NCBI GenBank assembly: GCA_022749755.1
Contig: CM040452.1
Coordinates: 19,424,350 to 19,488,349, forward strand
Length of the DNA: 64,000 nucleotides
Source of the DNA: Azadirachta indica
Taxonomy: Eukaryota > Streptophyta > Magnoliopsida > Sapindales > Meliaceae
Direction of reading: 5' to 3'
Both the position numbers and the translations under genes were made by a program. Under the pieces are notes generated by a model that saw only the letters and a program-made list of their open reading frames with translations, ran no database searches and was not told the DNA's origin. Shown here piece by piece: positions 52,069 through 63,868 of the stretch. How positions within the stretch are numbered: the stretch's first letter is position 1; each line of letters begins with the position of its first letter.

Positions 52069-53083
52069 ATTTTGCAGTGCCAAAGAAAAGGAGAATTGGT
52101 GGGAAACGCAAAAGTCCTCGAATAGTTTGTCCTTGGATTACGGCATGAACCTTGTGTGAAGAGGGGTTTACGTGCAGATATTGTACCTCTAATATATCTG
52201 ACAAAAAAACACAGGAAAACTTCTAATAAATCTGACAAATAGCACAGGAAAAAGGAAAACGAAAAGATGAAGCCTAAAAGCAACTCTTGCTGCATTACCG
52301 CTGCTTTATTGTTCATGGATGGTGAGTGATGATGACTTGCAACGTTGTTTGGGTTCACGCATGAAGAAACCCACTGCTCTCAAGTTTCAACAGTGTCTCA
52401 ATGAGACCATTATAAATAGTTTTATTTTTTTAATCAAATTTAAAATTTAAGCTGGCGTTCTTTTAGCGATTCTGTTAACTCTTTGAAAAAGGATTTGTTA
52501 GGCTTATTGAACGCGAAAGACAAGCTCGAAGCATGTGGCCACATTCTTCGCACGTAAACTCCTACTAGAAAAATATTGCTATGCGGGGACAGTCATTCAA
52601 ACCGAAAAAGACAAAAATCTAGCCCCTGTGGCAGAAAGCTCTGAGACTAGTTTCCAATTTAATTTTTGTCTTTTGCTAGCAAAAGTTTTGTTGGCTCAGC
52701 GCAAAAGTTTTTGTAATTGTTCCCATCTTACAAAAATTAAAATCTTTCGAGAACTAATATCAAAATTACAACCTAGGCCTGGCAGCACCAAAACATATAA
52801 AATTAAATTGAAAAGGAATCGAGGAGCATAGAAAGGAAAATTAAGCCGTTGGGTGGTCGGATCTTTCTACTTCACATGCCATTATCAAAAGCATTCATTC
52901 TCAAGCCTCAAACAATGTTGTCATCCATCTAAACTTGGGGGAAAATAAATTATTATTATTATTGTGACAAACCCTTGGAATTTCCAAACAGAAAAATAAA
53001 CAAAGGCATTATACATAAAGAGAGGAGCTATTTGAAAATGGGGAGGCCCTTTAAAATGTTATTACAAAAGGGTCCATCCATAT
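52069..53083. other. Spacer upstream of ATA20, downstream of HIPM
   Basis: This is the ATA20 promoter side followed by the HIPM 3' flank. Short open frames here (for example 52535-52831) have no family features. Confidence 0.55.
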
Positions 53084-53394
53084 TCAAACTTCTTCCCCAG
53101 TGCCATCTGATTCACCAGCCTTCAAACTTGCACCCAACATTTTGTCTCTGTTCTGCATTTGTCTCTCTACGGCAACCATATATAGGCCTAAACAAACATA
53201 TAATCAATAAGCATTGTCAAGAACATGAAAGAGGAAGAAGATGAAGAAATTTATCCATTTGTCTATAAAATAAAAAATTTTAAGCAGCAAGCCAAAAATA
53301 AAGGTGATGAATACATACTGATTGCACTTCCAATTGCACAGGCCCAGAGAATTCTCATGGACCATTTATCTCCAATAACTCCTCTGGCTCCCAT
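53084..53394 (-). CDS. HIPM: HIPM-type small membrane protein (59 aa)
   Basis: Two short coding exons (53319-53394 and 53084-53187) give 59 residues: MGARGVIGDKWSMRILWACA, a hydrophobic segment continuing with IGSAISLYMVAVE (about residues 14-31), then a charged tail ending SDGTGEEV. Small proteins of this type are conserved across land plants. From memory it matches HIPM, the apple protein that binds the Erwinia harpin HrpN, whose Arabidopsis orthologue At3g15395 lies at the matching syntenic position and restrains growth. The hydrophobic segment could be a signal anchor. The ATG lies just after an acceptor (TTTGCAG|CAAAGA), and CAG|GTACTC at about 54998 on the minus strand is a good donor, so a 1.6-kb 5'UTR intron is likely and transcription should begin near 55030-55060. 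Confidence 0.8.
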
Positions 53395-53403
53395 TCTTTG
53401 CTG

Positions 53404-54998
53404 CAAAGAGCCATCAAAGAATTTTCAGTATAATGGCATTCTCAATACTGGACATTGTATCTAGACTGGTAATCTAGTGGCACAGTAATGGAATAATCAC
53501 AAGGAATACTAATTTTGTATGCTCAGTTTATAATTTTTCAGCACTAGTACTTGAATTTTAAGACACTTTAAGAACCTTATTACACAGGAACTGAATAATT
53601 AAATTTTCCAATTTCAGATAACCGCATCCCAATTTGCTTTAAAATTATCATATTATCAAATACAGAGTTCTTTTCTCCTGAAACTACTCCAGCATGGAGC
53701 ATAGTGAGAATTTTGAGTGAATGCCCGAATTCAACCAGATGAAACCAAAGGACCATTGCAAAGAAGTCCATTCTTGACTTGCTAATCAACAACTGTGACC
53801 AACAGCCCTCATTGATTGGAGGAAAAACCTAGCGCATAAGACCATAATCATGGTTGCAGATATTTACGGGAAGTGAAGTTCTATTAACATCGAGCAAGAA
53901 AGAGTTAGCCATTAGTACCTGTGAGCTTCATGATCAGTTAAATAACAAGAAAAGAATAAAATCATATCCTGAGATAGTCAGTGGCTTAACGTGGCAGCAA
54001 AAAATTTATTTTGGTCCATTTTTATACGTAAGAGGAGCATAAATTTTAAAAAAAAAAGCTTGACAGCACAACATTTCATTTTAGGGAAAGAGGTAGTAAG
54101 AGTAAAATTTCTACCCGCTGTACAAAGTAATTCCTCCTAGGCCATAAGGATTGCCAATTCCCCTTAAGCAAGAGAAATCAATGAATTATGCCCAAGCAAT
54201 AAATAATACTAATAAAAGTAGGATCTAGAAGTGGTAACTATAAATGCTCAGCATGTCCATGCATATGTTCTGTCCAAAAACAATGTGATACTCAACAACC
54301 CACAAGAATTACCCAAAAAAAAAAAATGGAGGAATCATTTCTCCACCTAGGGTGAAGAGAATGGGACATGTAGGTGGATAATGTTAACAAAACAAAAATA
54401 ACTCAGTATTGGCAGCACATGCCATGTTGGGAGATCAAAACTAATCAACAATTGAAACAAATTACAATAACCATCATTCATACTAAGTTCTTACACACTA
54501 GACAAATGTAATCACTAGATTATGATTTACATGGCAAATGAAATCAGTTTAGAGTTCACAAGGAAGAAGAAATTATAGGAAAGATCTTTCCTTTAGAGTT
54601 TAGATTACTAACTTCACATGAAAAAGCACATGCTGCATTGCAACAAAATTGAAAGAAAAAGAAGCTGAGTTCACATAGTCGCCAAAGACATAGTTTCTAA
54701 GAAGAAACAGTAAGTGCCAACCCAATTTTCTATAACACCATCTCAATAAGTCCTTAATCAATCAGTTCACAAACATAACATAAAGAACCCAAAATTTTAA
54801 AAGGTACCTTAATTGAGAAACTGAGAATTGATATATGAGTAAACATACAGAGTGCTCATAAAGAACAAACTCAGAAAAATTTAGCGGCAAATAAAAGATC
54901 AAACAAAGAAAGTAGATTTAACCATAAATTTTCAAGCATCTCAAAATTCATGCAATAATCGATCAATGTCAAAAACCAGGGGCAGTGAAATGAGAGTA
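53404..54998 (-). other. Putative 5'UTR intron of the HIPM gene
   Basis: About 1.6 kb between a minus-strand donor CAG|GTACTC near 54998 and the acceptor before the HIPM ATG. It is AT-rich, with no coding sequence or repeat that I recognise. Confidence 0.45.
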
Positions 54999-55172
54999 CC
55001 TGAAAAACAAGAATATACTACTGTTTTGGCTGAGTCGGGGTTTCTGACGGGGAATGTTACGCAACCGCACTGCCGCTAACTATAGAGTTGGAGATGCGGC
55101 GTCCGAGCCGAGAGTGACAGTTGGAATGAAACGGCAGCGTTGAAGCTGCCCAATCCTTTCTCTTTAATTAAC

Positions 55173-55290
55173 TGGGCCGGTTCATTTTCTAGATCGACCT
55201 GTTAAATGGGCTCGGCCCGTCAGGTAGCCGGTCCTTCAGCCATATCTACGGTGAATGGTGAGCCACTCCTAAAAAGGAAAACTATAAATA
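55173..55290. promoter_or_regulatory. Compact divergent promoter of HIPM and SDE5
   Basis: The predicted transcription starts of HIPM (-, about 55050) and SDE5 (+, about 55315) are only about 270 bp apart. The spacer has TGGGCC at 55173 and TGGGCT at 55207 (site II) and a TATA box TATAAATA at 55283-55290 facing SDE5. Motifs are seen; the shared promoter is inferred. Confidence 0.55.
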
Positions 55291-56501
55291 TCCCGCCTCG
55301 TTCGGTTTGTTTCTCAGTCCTCTTTTCATGGAAGTGTCACTGAAGTCTTAAAGGTCTCTCTCGATCACTCTATGAACATTGCTTCATTGTTGTTATTAAT
55401 CGATCAATCTGTTCATTATATGAATTTACTAGTTGATTGGTGTAAGGCCGAGTTGCCAACGGTTTAGTTCACATTTCGACTTGTTTGGTCGGTGAGAAAA
55501 TGCAGGAAAGAAAAGAAATGAAGAGGAACGTTTTAAGTCTTCGCAGTTGCTTTTTTTATTGGGTTTTATTAATCGCGGAGCAAAATTCTGCATAAATGCA
55601 GGAAGTTCTTTTTTTTTTTTCTTTTCTTTGTGTCTTCTCTTACAATTTTTCCTGACATTTAAATTTCATTGTTGTTTGTGTTACACGAATGTCGTTTGAG
55701 ATTATAGTTCGTTTATCTAATCTAAATGATCATTGTATTTTTTTTTTTGGAGGGTTTATTATCCTGTTTGGTTTGTGATAAAATGAAAAGAATGAGAAGG
55801 AAAATTATCAAGTTCATCAATCCATAATGTTTATTTCTACTAGATATCAAAAAAAGAAATATAGAAAACCTTTTATTGTTTTATGAAATTATGTTCGATT
55901 CACTGTTAGCTTATTCTTCTGTTTGCGATGTTAAATGATGCAGGTATTCTTGACTTTAGTCAACAACTTAATCATTAAAAATGATTGATATGCTACTTCT
56001 TCTGATCATATTTTTAGATTCAAGTGCATGGAGGAACATGGAGGAAAAGAAACGAAATAAAATTCGAAGACCATCAATAGCTATCAATTTTTCGTTTTTG
56101 TAAAAGTGAATAAAGTTTTATGCTAATATTACAAATGTTTTTTGGTTATTGAGGTATCTCTCTGTGTTCTGTTTTTCATATCTTAACTTATGTTTTCTTC
56201 GGTCTTCTCCGTGACAAAGTCAAAACCACCAATCTATGATTGTAAATTTTATTACAATTAGAATCTTGATAGTCACGACTTCTAAATATGTTTTTGTTAC
56301 AACTGGAAAAGGATCTCAATCCTAATGTATAACGAGACTTAAAAGGCATCTGATTAATGTTATGAAAATAAAAGAAGAACTTTTTGATTCTTGAGGTTTT
56401 ATTGCATTTCTTTTTCAAGGTTGGATAGAAGTTTAACCCAGTGTTCAAGTAGAGTTAGAATGTTCCTAAGATTTTCAGTTTTTTTGGGTTTTGTACCATA
56501 C

Positions 56502-59500
56502 ATGAGGAAGCAAGCAATTGCAAGAGCTGCCCTTTCTGATGTTGAAGAAAGGGAATTGGAAAGGTTGCTTGGGACTTTTGGCTGCCAGTTTTCTCTTGAG
56601 GATATAGCTTCTGCTTATTGCCAGGCAAGGCATGACATAAATGTAGCTATTGACATCCTTAGTTTGATGGCTGGAACTACTGGAAACAGTGCTATAGATG
56701 CATCCAAGGACAAATTAGAGGTTGCAGCCACAACAACTTTGGAATCGGCATCTGACAATGTTTTGCATAGTTCTTATTCTAATGGAAGAAATATTGGAGT
56801 ATTGGAGTCAAATAATCGGCGGTTATCAATGGTTACTGTTTCGGGCTTAATTGGGAACGAGTACATGAAAACCAAGCCATTAACAAACAACTCTTGTGAA
56901 CCAACCAAACCTCTGAAATTGGATTCAAAGGAATTGCCAGTCTCCGAAATATGGTGTGATAAAGTTCCACTGGAGGTGACAGAAAAGAAAGGAACTATGG
57001 TTGCTGATGTTGAGGAATTTCTGTTCAAGATGCTTGGAGATGGCTTTCAACTTGATATGGCTGTGATTGAAGAAGTTATTGACAATGATTTTCCATTTTA
57101 CTTTTTCAAAGTGTTCCTGGCTGTGTGAGCTGTCTTGTATTTGAAGGTTTTATCAGAAATTTTACCATGTGTTTCTGTATTTTAATCATAGCTTGGGCGA
57201 ACATACTGACTTCCTAAACAAAGAAAAAGAATGGGAAAGCATAGACTAAGAATTCATAATTAGTTTATTTTTTTGGTTGACATTTTGACAGCACAATTTT
57301 ACCATAGAAAATCAATTCTGCTCATGCAAATGTTCTTACCACTTGAATGGTGTGTCAGGCTGCTTGGAATTCTACTTGCTTAATTGTCTGCTTTGATTGT
57401 TTTTCCGGCTTGAAAATTTTCTTCCGATGTTTGTTGCAAAGTCAGCATAAGTTTAATGTTTCAGACATGCTTTTTCTTATAATTTCAGTGCTGTTATCCT
57501 CCGAATGAAGTTTCTTTTATCAGGTTAATATTTTGCTGAAAGTGGTTTTTCATTGGATTTGCAGGCTTTTGTAGATATGATATGCAAAAGGTAAAGATGT
57601 AAAATGCATATCCACTTTTAACATTGATTCATCTTTCTTTTTCCCTTCTATATCAGGTAATATATATATATATATATATATATATATGGGGCCATGTTAT
57701 GTATATAAACTTGGATTTTGACAGAAAGTGAAGAATAAAACTCATGCTCTTATTACTTGATTACTCCTGTGTGAAGTTCAATACAACATGTCAAATTTAT
57801 GTGCTTGGAGATGAAGGATTCGATGGTCAATGGCAATATTAGAATTGGTTGGAGTGGACAATGTTTGAGCTGTTATAAATTATAATGAGATATTACAATT
57901 TTCTTTTCTGAAGTTCTGGAATGCTATTCCCTAATTTTTTCACAGGATCATCCTTTGAAATTTTTGTTCTCAATACCTTTAATTCACTTTAAAATTTGGT
58001 TTTTGTTCTTTTTAGCCGATGAATTGTAGATCATTCTTAAAGGTTTTTTTTTTTATATTATTGTGGAAGAGCTTTCCCATCTGTATGCAAATGTTCAACG
58101 TTGTAACCTGTCTCAAATATAACAGAATTGTTTTTGTTTATTCTGCAGAGCATGGAAAAGCTTATTGAATTATCATCTTCAACTTTGGAAAAGTGTGATG
58201 CTGTTGTCAACATCCCTGCTGGAAAAGTAAGCTGTAAAATGCATCTGCAGAGAACAAGACAACTAACCAGCTATAGTATTCTTGTAAGTTTTCTTCCTAG
58301 TGTTTCTGATCTAGTTCTTTTGGAAGTCTACAGAAAATTGTCCAGGGTGGGAACCTTTTTTGGAACAAGAACAACTGATATACCCAGATTCTGCTCAAAG
58401 GTTATGTTGTTCCCACTTCTATTGTTTGGTTGCTCACCTCTGGACACCTAAAATTTGCTAAAGGAATGGTCTCCCTATAAGCTTCAAAGCAGTCATGTTT
58501 CATCTTGCATTGTTCAAAAATCTTTTTATTTGCATCTATGCAGTGATGGAGCTATCTATGACAAGAAATTTAAGAGAATCAACTAAGAGAGGCAAAGATA
58601 AATATGGTCTTCAGAAAGAAGTTTTAGAATCATTGTTTGTTGTTCCTGAAAGATCTGTGGAAACACGAAAAATAATATGTGTAGTAAGGCCGGTATGGAG
58701 ATCAAAAGCACTTGGTAAAGCTGTTGTTGAGTCTTATAAAAACACTAGTAAAGAACATACTGCTGCAGAAATAAAAGAAGATGCCGAAGATGGTATGAAC
58801 TTTGGTATGCATTCAAATTTTAAATGAATATTCTGATTCTTAGATCATTTGCATGGAGGTTGCTGTGTAAATAGAATTTGGGTACTGTATGCCTAGAATT
58901 CGATGCTTATACTTCTCCTTTCTACAAATTGAAGTCATAAAGTAGTATCCTGGTTGTAAGAGTTAAGTTTTTTTTAACTCAGTTCCATTAGTTTAAAAAT
59001 TAAATCTAAAATATACGTGTTACTTAAGTCAACCAAGTTAAACAAAACTTGTTTAAGGAAAATTTTTGGACATATGTACAGCCCCCTCTGCAATTCATTA
59101 TGTTACCTGCATATTTAAAATAAAAGTGAACTAAATTCTTCTTTGGCAATCTTTTGGCGGCTTAGTTTGATCCTATATGCTGTCCGGTGGCCAATGCCCA
59201 ATTTCTGATTATTTAAAATGATATTGTTCTGTTGAAGCCCTTGCCACCTGCATCATCCAATAATTATGAGACTTAAATCACCAAACTTTCTCATATTTGT
59301 GGTGTAATATATATCACTTTCATATTATACCCTTTATTTAATTTGATGTTTTCTATTACTTTATTACACCTCTTTACTAATGTCATTGGCTTTTGGTATT
59401 GCTTTTTGGCACATATAAATCTTCTGCAAGTAGATGAAGACAATGAAAATAGCTATGAGGTCCTACGTAAAGCTGTAGAGGAATATTGGATTACAATGAG

Positions 59501-61179
59501 AGAGTACTATAAAGCTGTGAGTTCTTAATAAACATGGATGATTTGGACAGAATACTCAAAGAGGTTATGTGACAAAATACATATTGGTGGTCATATTGCT
59601 TTAAATTGAGAAAGCATGTAAGCAGGCACATCATTATCTTTGCACAACTTTTGTTTTGTGTAACCCAGCTCTAGCATGCTGACAAAAAATATCTTTTAAG
59701 TTGATCAATTATATTTTTGATAGATCATAGGTTAGTGTTAACAGTTTCAGTTGCTTGGCAGGCTGTTGATGCATTTGTTAAAGGTGACCATGCACGAGCA
59801 AACAAACTTCTGGAGCAGGTATATATATGTCTTTTGTCTTTTATGTTACCAAACCCAGTGCCTATATGTGGAATAGCTGACAGTTACTCTCTCCTGGTTT
59901 TGCCTCATTGAATTTGCAGAAATTTCATCTCTGTGATAATGGTTCAGATTTGGATTTTTAACATATAAGATTTTAATTTAAACTGTGAATGATTCTGTCG
60001 GGTACTTGCTGTGATCACTACCATTAATGAACACATGAAATCATGTTCAAATTTTGTTATTGCATTTCAACAACTGTGGACTTTTTGTCTTTCTAATGAT
60101 GATTTGCTGGTACTGCCCATTAGCATAGAAATTTTTATTTCTTGAGGTTGTGACCTTCCAACATTTTATGGATACTGCTTACTAATGTGCCGTGTTCTTG
60201 TTACTTACCTTGATTAGACTCTACCGTGCTTCTATAGTGATCTCTTTTTATTTTTGTTACAGTTTTATTGCTTGTAGTAGTTACACCTCTTGGAATTTCC
60301 AGGGACATTTTTTTAGCCAAAAGGTCCAAAAAGCTGACAGCAAATCTGCTGAGAAACTTGTTGAAGCCAGTTATGTCCATACTAATTACTTTGTCTTGAG
60401 CCATCTTGTCTATTGGTTCAGTGGCATAACAAGTTTATATTTGATTGTAGAAATGATGGAAGTATTGACTCTTTACTGGCATGCAGTGGAACCAAAAGAA
60501 GCAGTTCATCTTCTCAGGCTTCATTTAACTTCCCTTTCGGGCATTGCAAGTAAGGACGTTGTTCTATTCCGTTTGCTTGTGGAATTAAATCTAATAATTG
60601 ACATGAGTTTTTCTGATCAGCTTTTAAGCGCTTTAAGATCATAGTGGGGACCAACGATGAAGATAGAACAAATGGAGCTAGGAAATGAATGGTATGATCA
60701 GTTTGTCACGCTAATTTCTGCTCAATGTCTCCTTTCAAGGCCTTTTCTTTTTTTTTGACTTTGTATTTTTCATTTTGGTCCTTTGGTTTTTGTTTGACAG
60801 CAAATCACGGTAAACATGGCTGTAAACTTATGAGGGGTTTGGAGCCTAGATATTGTGGAGTGACCATTTTCTTGCTTTTACTTAAGTCTCCAAGATGTCT
60901 GCCAATTGCATATGATTTACAAAATTGACACAATTTTCATTTACGTAGTTGTGGAAATAAGGTTTCAGGTAAGAGAAAATAAGCAAGGAGTGAAAATTAG
61001 TAAGGAATGAGAAGGAAGTGAATAAGAAACTGACATTTATGTACAATTGTCTTCCACAGATCCTGAAGCAACTGCAGAAGGAATCCATTAAATGGACAGA
61101 GGATGTAAATGGTCAGGCAATATTAATTCCAGTGGATGTGATTGATCCCAAATGCTTGAGTTTTGCTAACAAAGAGTAA
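56502..61179 (+). CDS. SDE5: SDE5-like RNA-silencing factor (UBA-like, DUF1771, Smr-like), with lesions
   Basis: SDE5 is a plant protein resembling mRNA-export factors, needed for transgene silencing and trans-acting siRNA production. Recognisable coding blocks: 56502-57081 (UBA/CUE-like [20 protein letters not shown], later [17 protein letters not shown]), 57565-57590 (YDMQK), 58149-58226 ([17 protein letters not shown]), about 58552-58792, 59434-59516 and 59762-59818 (DUF1771: [22 protein letters not shown]), 60303-60369, 60451-60549 (Smr-like: [17 protein letters not shown]), 60621-60691, and 61060-61179 ([15 protein letters not shown] to the stop). Two problems: no GT follows 57081, where conservation places the first junction, and the 60621-60691 exon has an in-frame TGA at 60686-60688 while the conserved last exon beyond is intact. 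The 58226/58552 junction is uncertain. As read, the product lacks the final 40 residues. It could be a natural variant, a decaying copy or an assembly error. The first coding exon may also start upstream of 56502. Confidence 0.75.
57660..57687. repeat. (TA)n microsatellite in an SDE5 intron
   Basis: Perfect alternating run of about 28 nt, inside the intron after the YDMQK exon. Confidence 0.85.
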
Positions 61180-61698
61180 CAGGCTAAGGAAATACAACCC
61201 CTGAAGCAATGTTGTATAGTTTTGGAACTTGGCACACTGGAGTATTTCCACAGTTAACGGTAACATGTATAAAACTACAGAAGCTCCACAGTAAATAGTT
61301 TTAACACAGAAATCGGCGTTACTCTTATAGCAGGATGATCGATCAAGTATACTTACGTGGTTTCATCACTTCTATCTTCTTTCAGTTTCAGCAAAATATC
61401 AATGATGTTTGAATATTTTATCTTAGATGGTTCCAATAACAATCTGGTTTTGTTTAAAGTTTTTTTTTTCTTTTTTTAGTATTTCTCCCCTGTTTCAGGT
61501 AAAATGAGGTCAAATAAGAACATGAGATATAGTAGACCGCACACAAAAGAATTATCACTAAGGTGGAAGGCAAAAGTAAAATGCAGGAAATATGGACTAT
61601 GAAAATGCAACCGATGCTGCATATAATACACTAAGATTCTAGAATTCTATCAAGCATATGTAATAAAGACAAAATTATACATTAAGCTATTTCAAGGT
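61180..61698. other. Convergent spacer between SDE5 and CTL1
   Basis: About 520 bp holding both 3' flanks, with a short T-rich tract near 61460-61480. No gene. Confidence 0.6.
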
Positions 61699-63868
61699 TC
61701 ACTGGGTTAGTCTCTGCATTTCATTTTGGTCATTGAGGGTTTCAATGAGAAGGGGAGGTGCATATTGAGCTGTTCCTTGATGCTCCTCTGAGTCCTGGCA
61801 GAATGAGAGGATGATGGTATCAATTGACATCTCCACCACTGCAAAGAACAGAGTCGCAACAACATAACCAAGAACCCAGCAAACCTGCATGATCAATATC
61901 AAAGAAGGCAATGTTCAATCATATGAGTTAAGAGCTCTAGTGAGCTGCTCTCTATTCTTACTTCAAACATTCATTCTTTAATTTAATGAATTGTAAAATC
62001 ACAGCAAACATACCAACACTGGAAACAGTGGTGAGGAGATCTTGTTATGTGCGGAACTGTATTTGTGGGTATCCAACATTAGGAAAGCAAATACGGCACT
62101 AGAGAGGCTGACACACAATTTTCCAAGAAATAGAATAACATCTCCAATCACATTCACCCTCCCTATACGAAGAATGTTACTCATGATCAATTCTGTGGCG
62201 ATAGCAGAAGCCCTACAGAAGCTTTTTCCCGTGATGGCAATCTGCATGAATCCATGACAAACAGTAAGGAAACCAACAGATGGACCAACAACAAAAAGAA
62301 AAAGATACCGTATATCATGTGTGGAAAGCTCAAATCCAAATCTCACACTCGGGCAATTGCTACCCATAACGAACTCCAATGAAAACAAGCACAGCCATAC
62401 AACAACAGTGAAGATAAAGTTGCTTGCAGCTAAGTTTTTCAACATTACCATTATATAGGCATTCCGGTTTACAGATTTGATGGTCAATTCAATGCACCTT
62501 AGACAACCCTGAGAAGAGTGAAATGTTGCCTTTCCATACCAAGTATGAGATGCAGTACCAGCAACTTTCATCTTGCGACGAATTGACTCGAGTATGAAGC
62601 GAATTGATTCTACAAATGATACAATCAAGGAACCAAGAGCCACAGAACCGAGACTATATCGCACAAACCGCTTCATAGAGGAAACAACTGGGAGTAATGG
62701 AATCTCTGGCTGCATTGGGAAATAAACAATCAAAGAAGGAACACATGCAGAAATTTGTTCTAAAAAAGGGTGACCTAATCTGTACTTCTATGAAAAAAGT
62801 TTGTAGCTCACCGATGTTTCACCACGGGCCCAATAATAAGACGCAACAGAACCCGCAATCACAGTTGATGAGGCTGCAATGAAAAATTGTGTAGCCCAGT
62901 AACAGCCAAAGAGGTGGAAGAAAATAGCAACTGCAATATGAGGAGTGTAACGGATGCTATAGCCACAGCAACGATCACAATTCACCCGTTTTGATGCAAG
63001 ATCATACGCACAGCAGTTCGAATTGCAATTATTTTGAATTATCTGACCAGAACTTAACAAATGAAGAGCAGCTGAAATCCAGAACATGTAAAAAATTGCA
63101 AGCATTATATATGGTATGATAGGAAAAATCATGAGTGCTTGCACTTCTCCTATCACCTTTGCAGCAACCTGCACAAATTAAAGTGTAAGATCATTGCTGG
63201 AAGAAAATTATTTACCCTAAAATGACAACCACCTAATGCTTGACTAAAATGTCATGTAAAATTATGGATGCTGCCCTAGCCTAGGAAACTAATCCATTTT
63301 AATAGAATAGAGATGTTTCTTGGATGCTCTAATACACGAGGGGAAATATCTTTATTTCTGTAGTCAGGAAAAATAACCTGATTATTGACACACATTCAAA
63401 AATATTTGTCTAGCCAAATCACCCTTGAGGAAAACACTACATCCAAAAATCTGTATATTCTAAAAACTCATGTTTCTTGTCTAACTTGTTAAATTATAGA
63501 AACCGTCTTCTGGATTGAGTTTGAAGGCAGTTTTCTGGAAAACATAAATCCTTTCAGAATTTTGGAGAATTATAATCTAGAGACAGTACTTGCCTTGAGG
63601 ACAGATGTTGCCATAAGGATGCGGCGGATGATGGCAATTGACGTAAGGATGGCAACAACCATTATAAAGGTCATAAGAATGGTGACAGCACGAAGATGGT
63701 GTATCTCCTGAAATATATGCCACACATTTAATCAGCATCAGATATACATAAAGAGCTTCCTAATATAAAGAACTCAGGAAGTGATGAAACCCACCCGTCC
63801 ATTTATTTGATAGTATGGATCATGTGCACCAATGATGGGAGATATTCCATAATTTCCAATCCATCCAG
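61699..63868 (-). CDS. CTL1: Choline transporter-like protein CTL1/CHER1 (3' part, gene continues past the window)
   Basis: Multi-pass membrane protein of the choline transporter-like (SLC44/PF04515) family. In Arabidopsis, CTL1/CHER1 works at the trans-Golgi and plasma membrane in choline/lipid homeostasis, vesicle traffic, sieve-plate and ion-transport functions. Six exons are visible, in coding order: 63795-63868, 63594-63707, 62812-63168, 62449-62709, 62014-62241 and 61699-61884, covering about 405 C-terminal residues. Characteristic runs are GWIGNYGISPIIGAHDPYYQ, ESIRFILESIRRKMKVAGTA, ITGKSFCRASAIATELIMSN and RVNVIGDVILFLGKLCVSLS, among many hydrophobic helices. The tail after the last helix is acidic and Gln-rich. 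The intron after 63594 begins GC (AAG|GCAAGT), a GC-AG intron. Exons upstream of 63868 lie beyond the right edge. It converges with SDE5. From memory it corresponds to Arabidopsis At3g15380. Confidence 0.93.

Noticed and set aside
52021..52083. Upstream in-frame start (52083) for the ATA20-like protein
   Set aside because: The extra 21 residues are not signal-peptide-like and contain the TATA box; the hydrophobic signal follows directly from the ATG at 52020.
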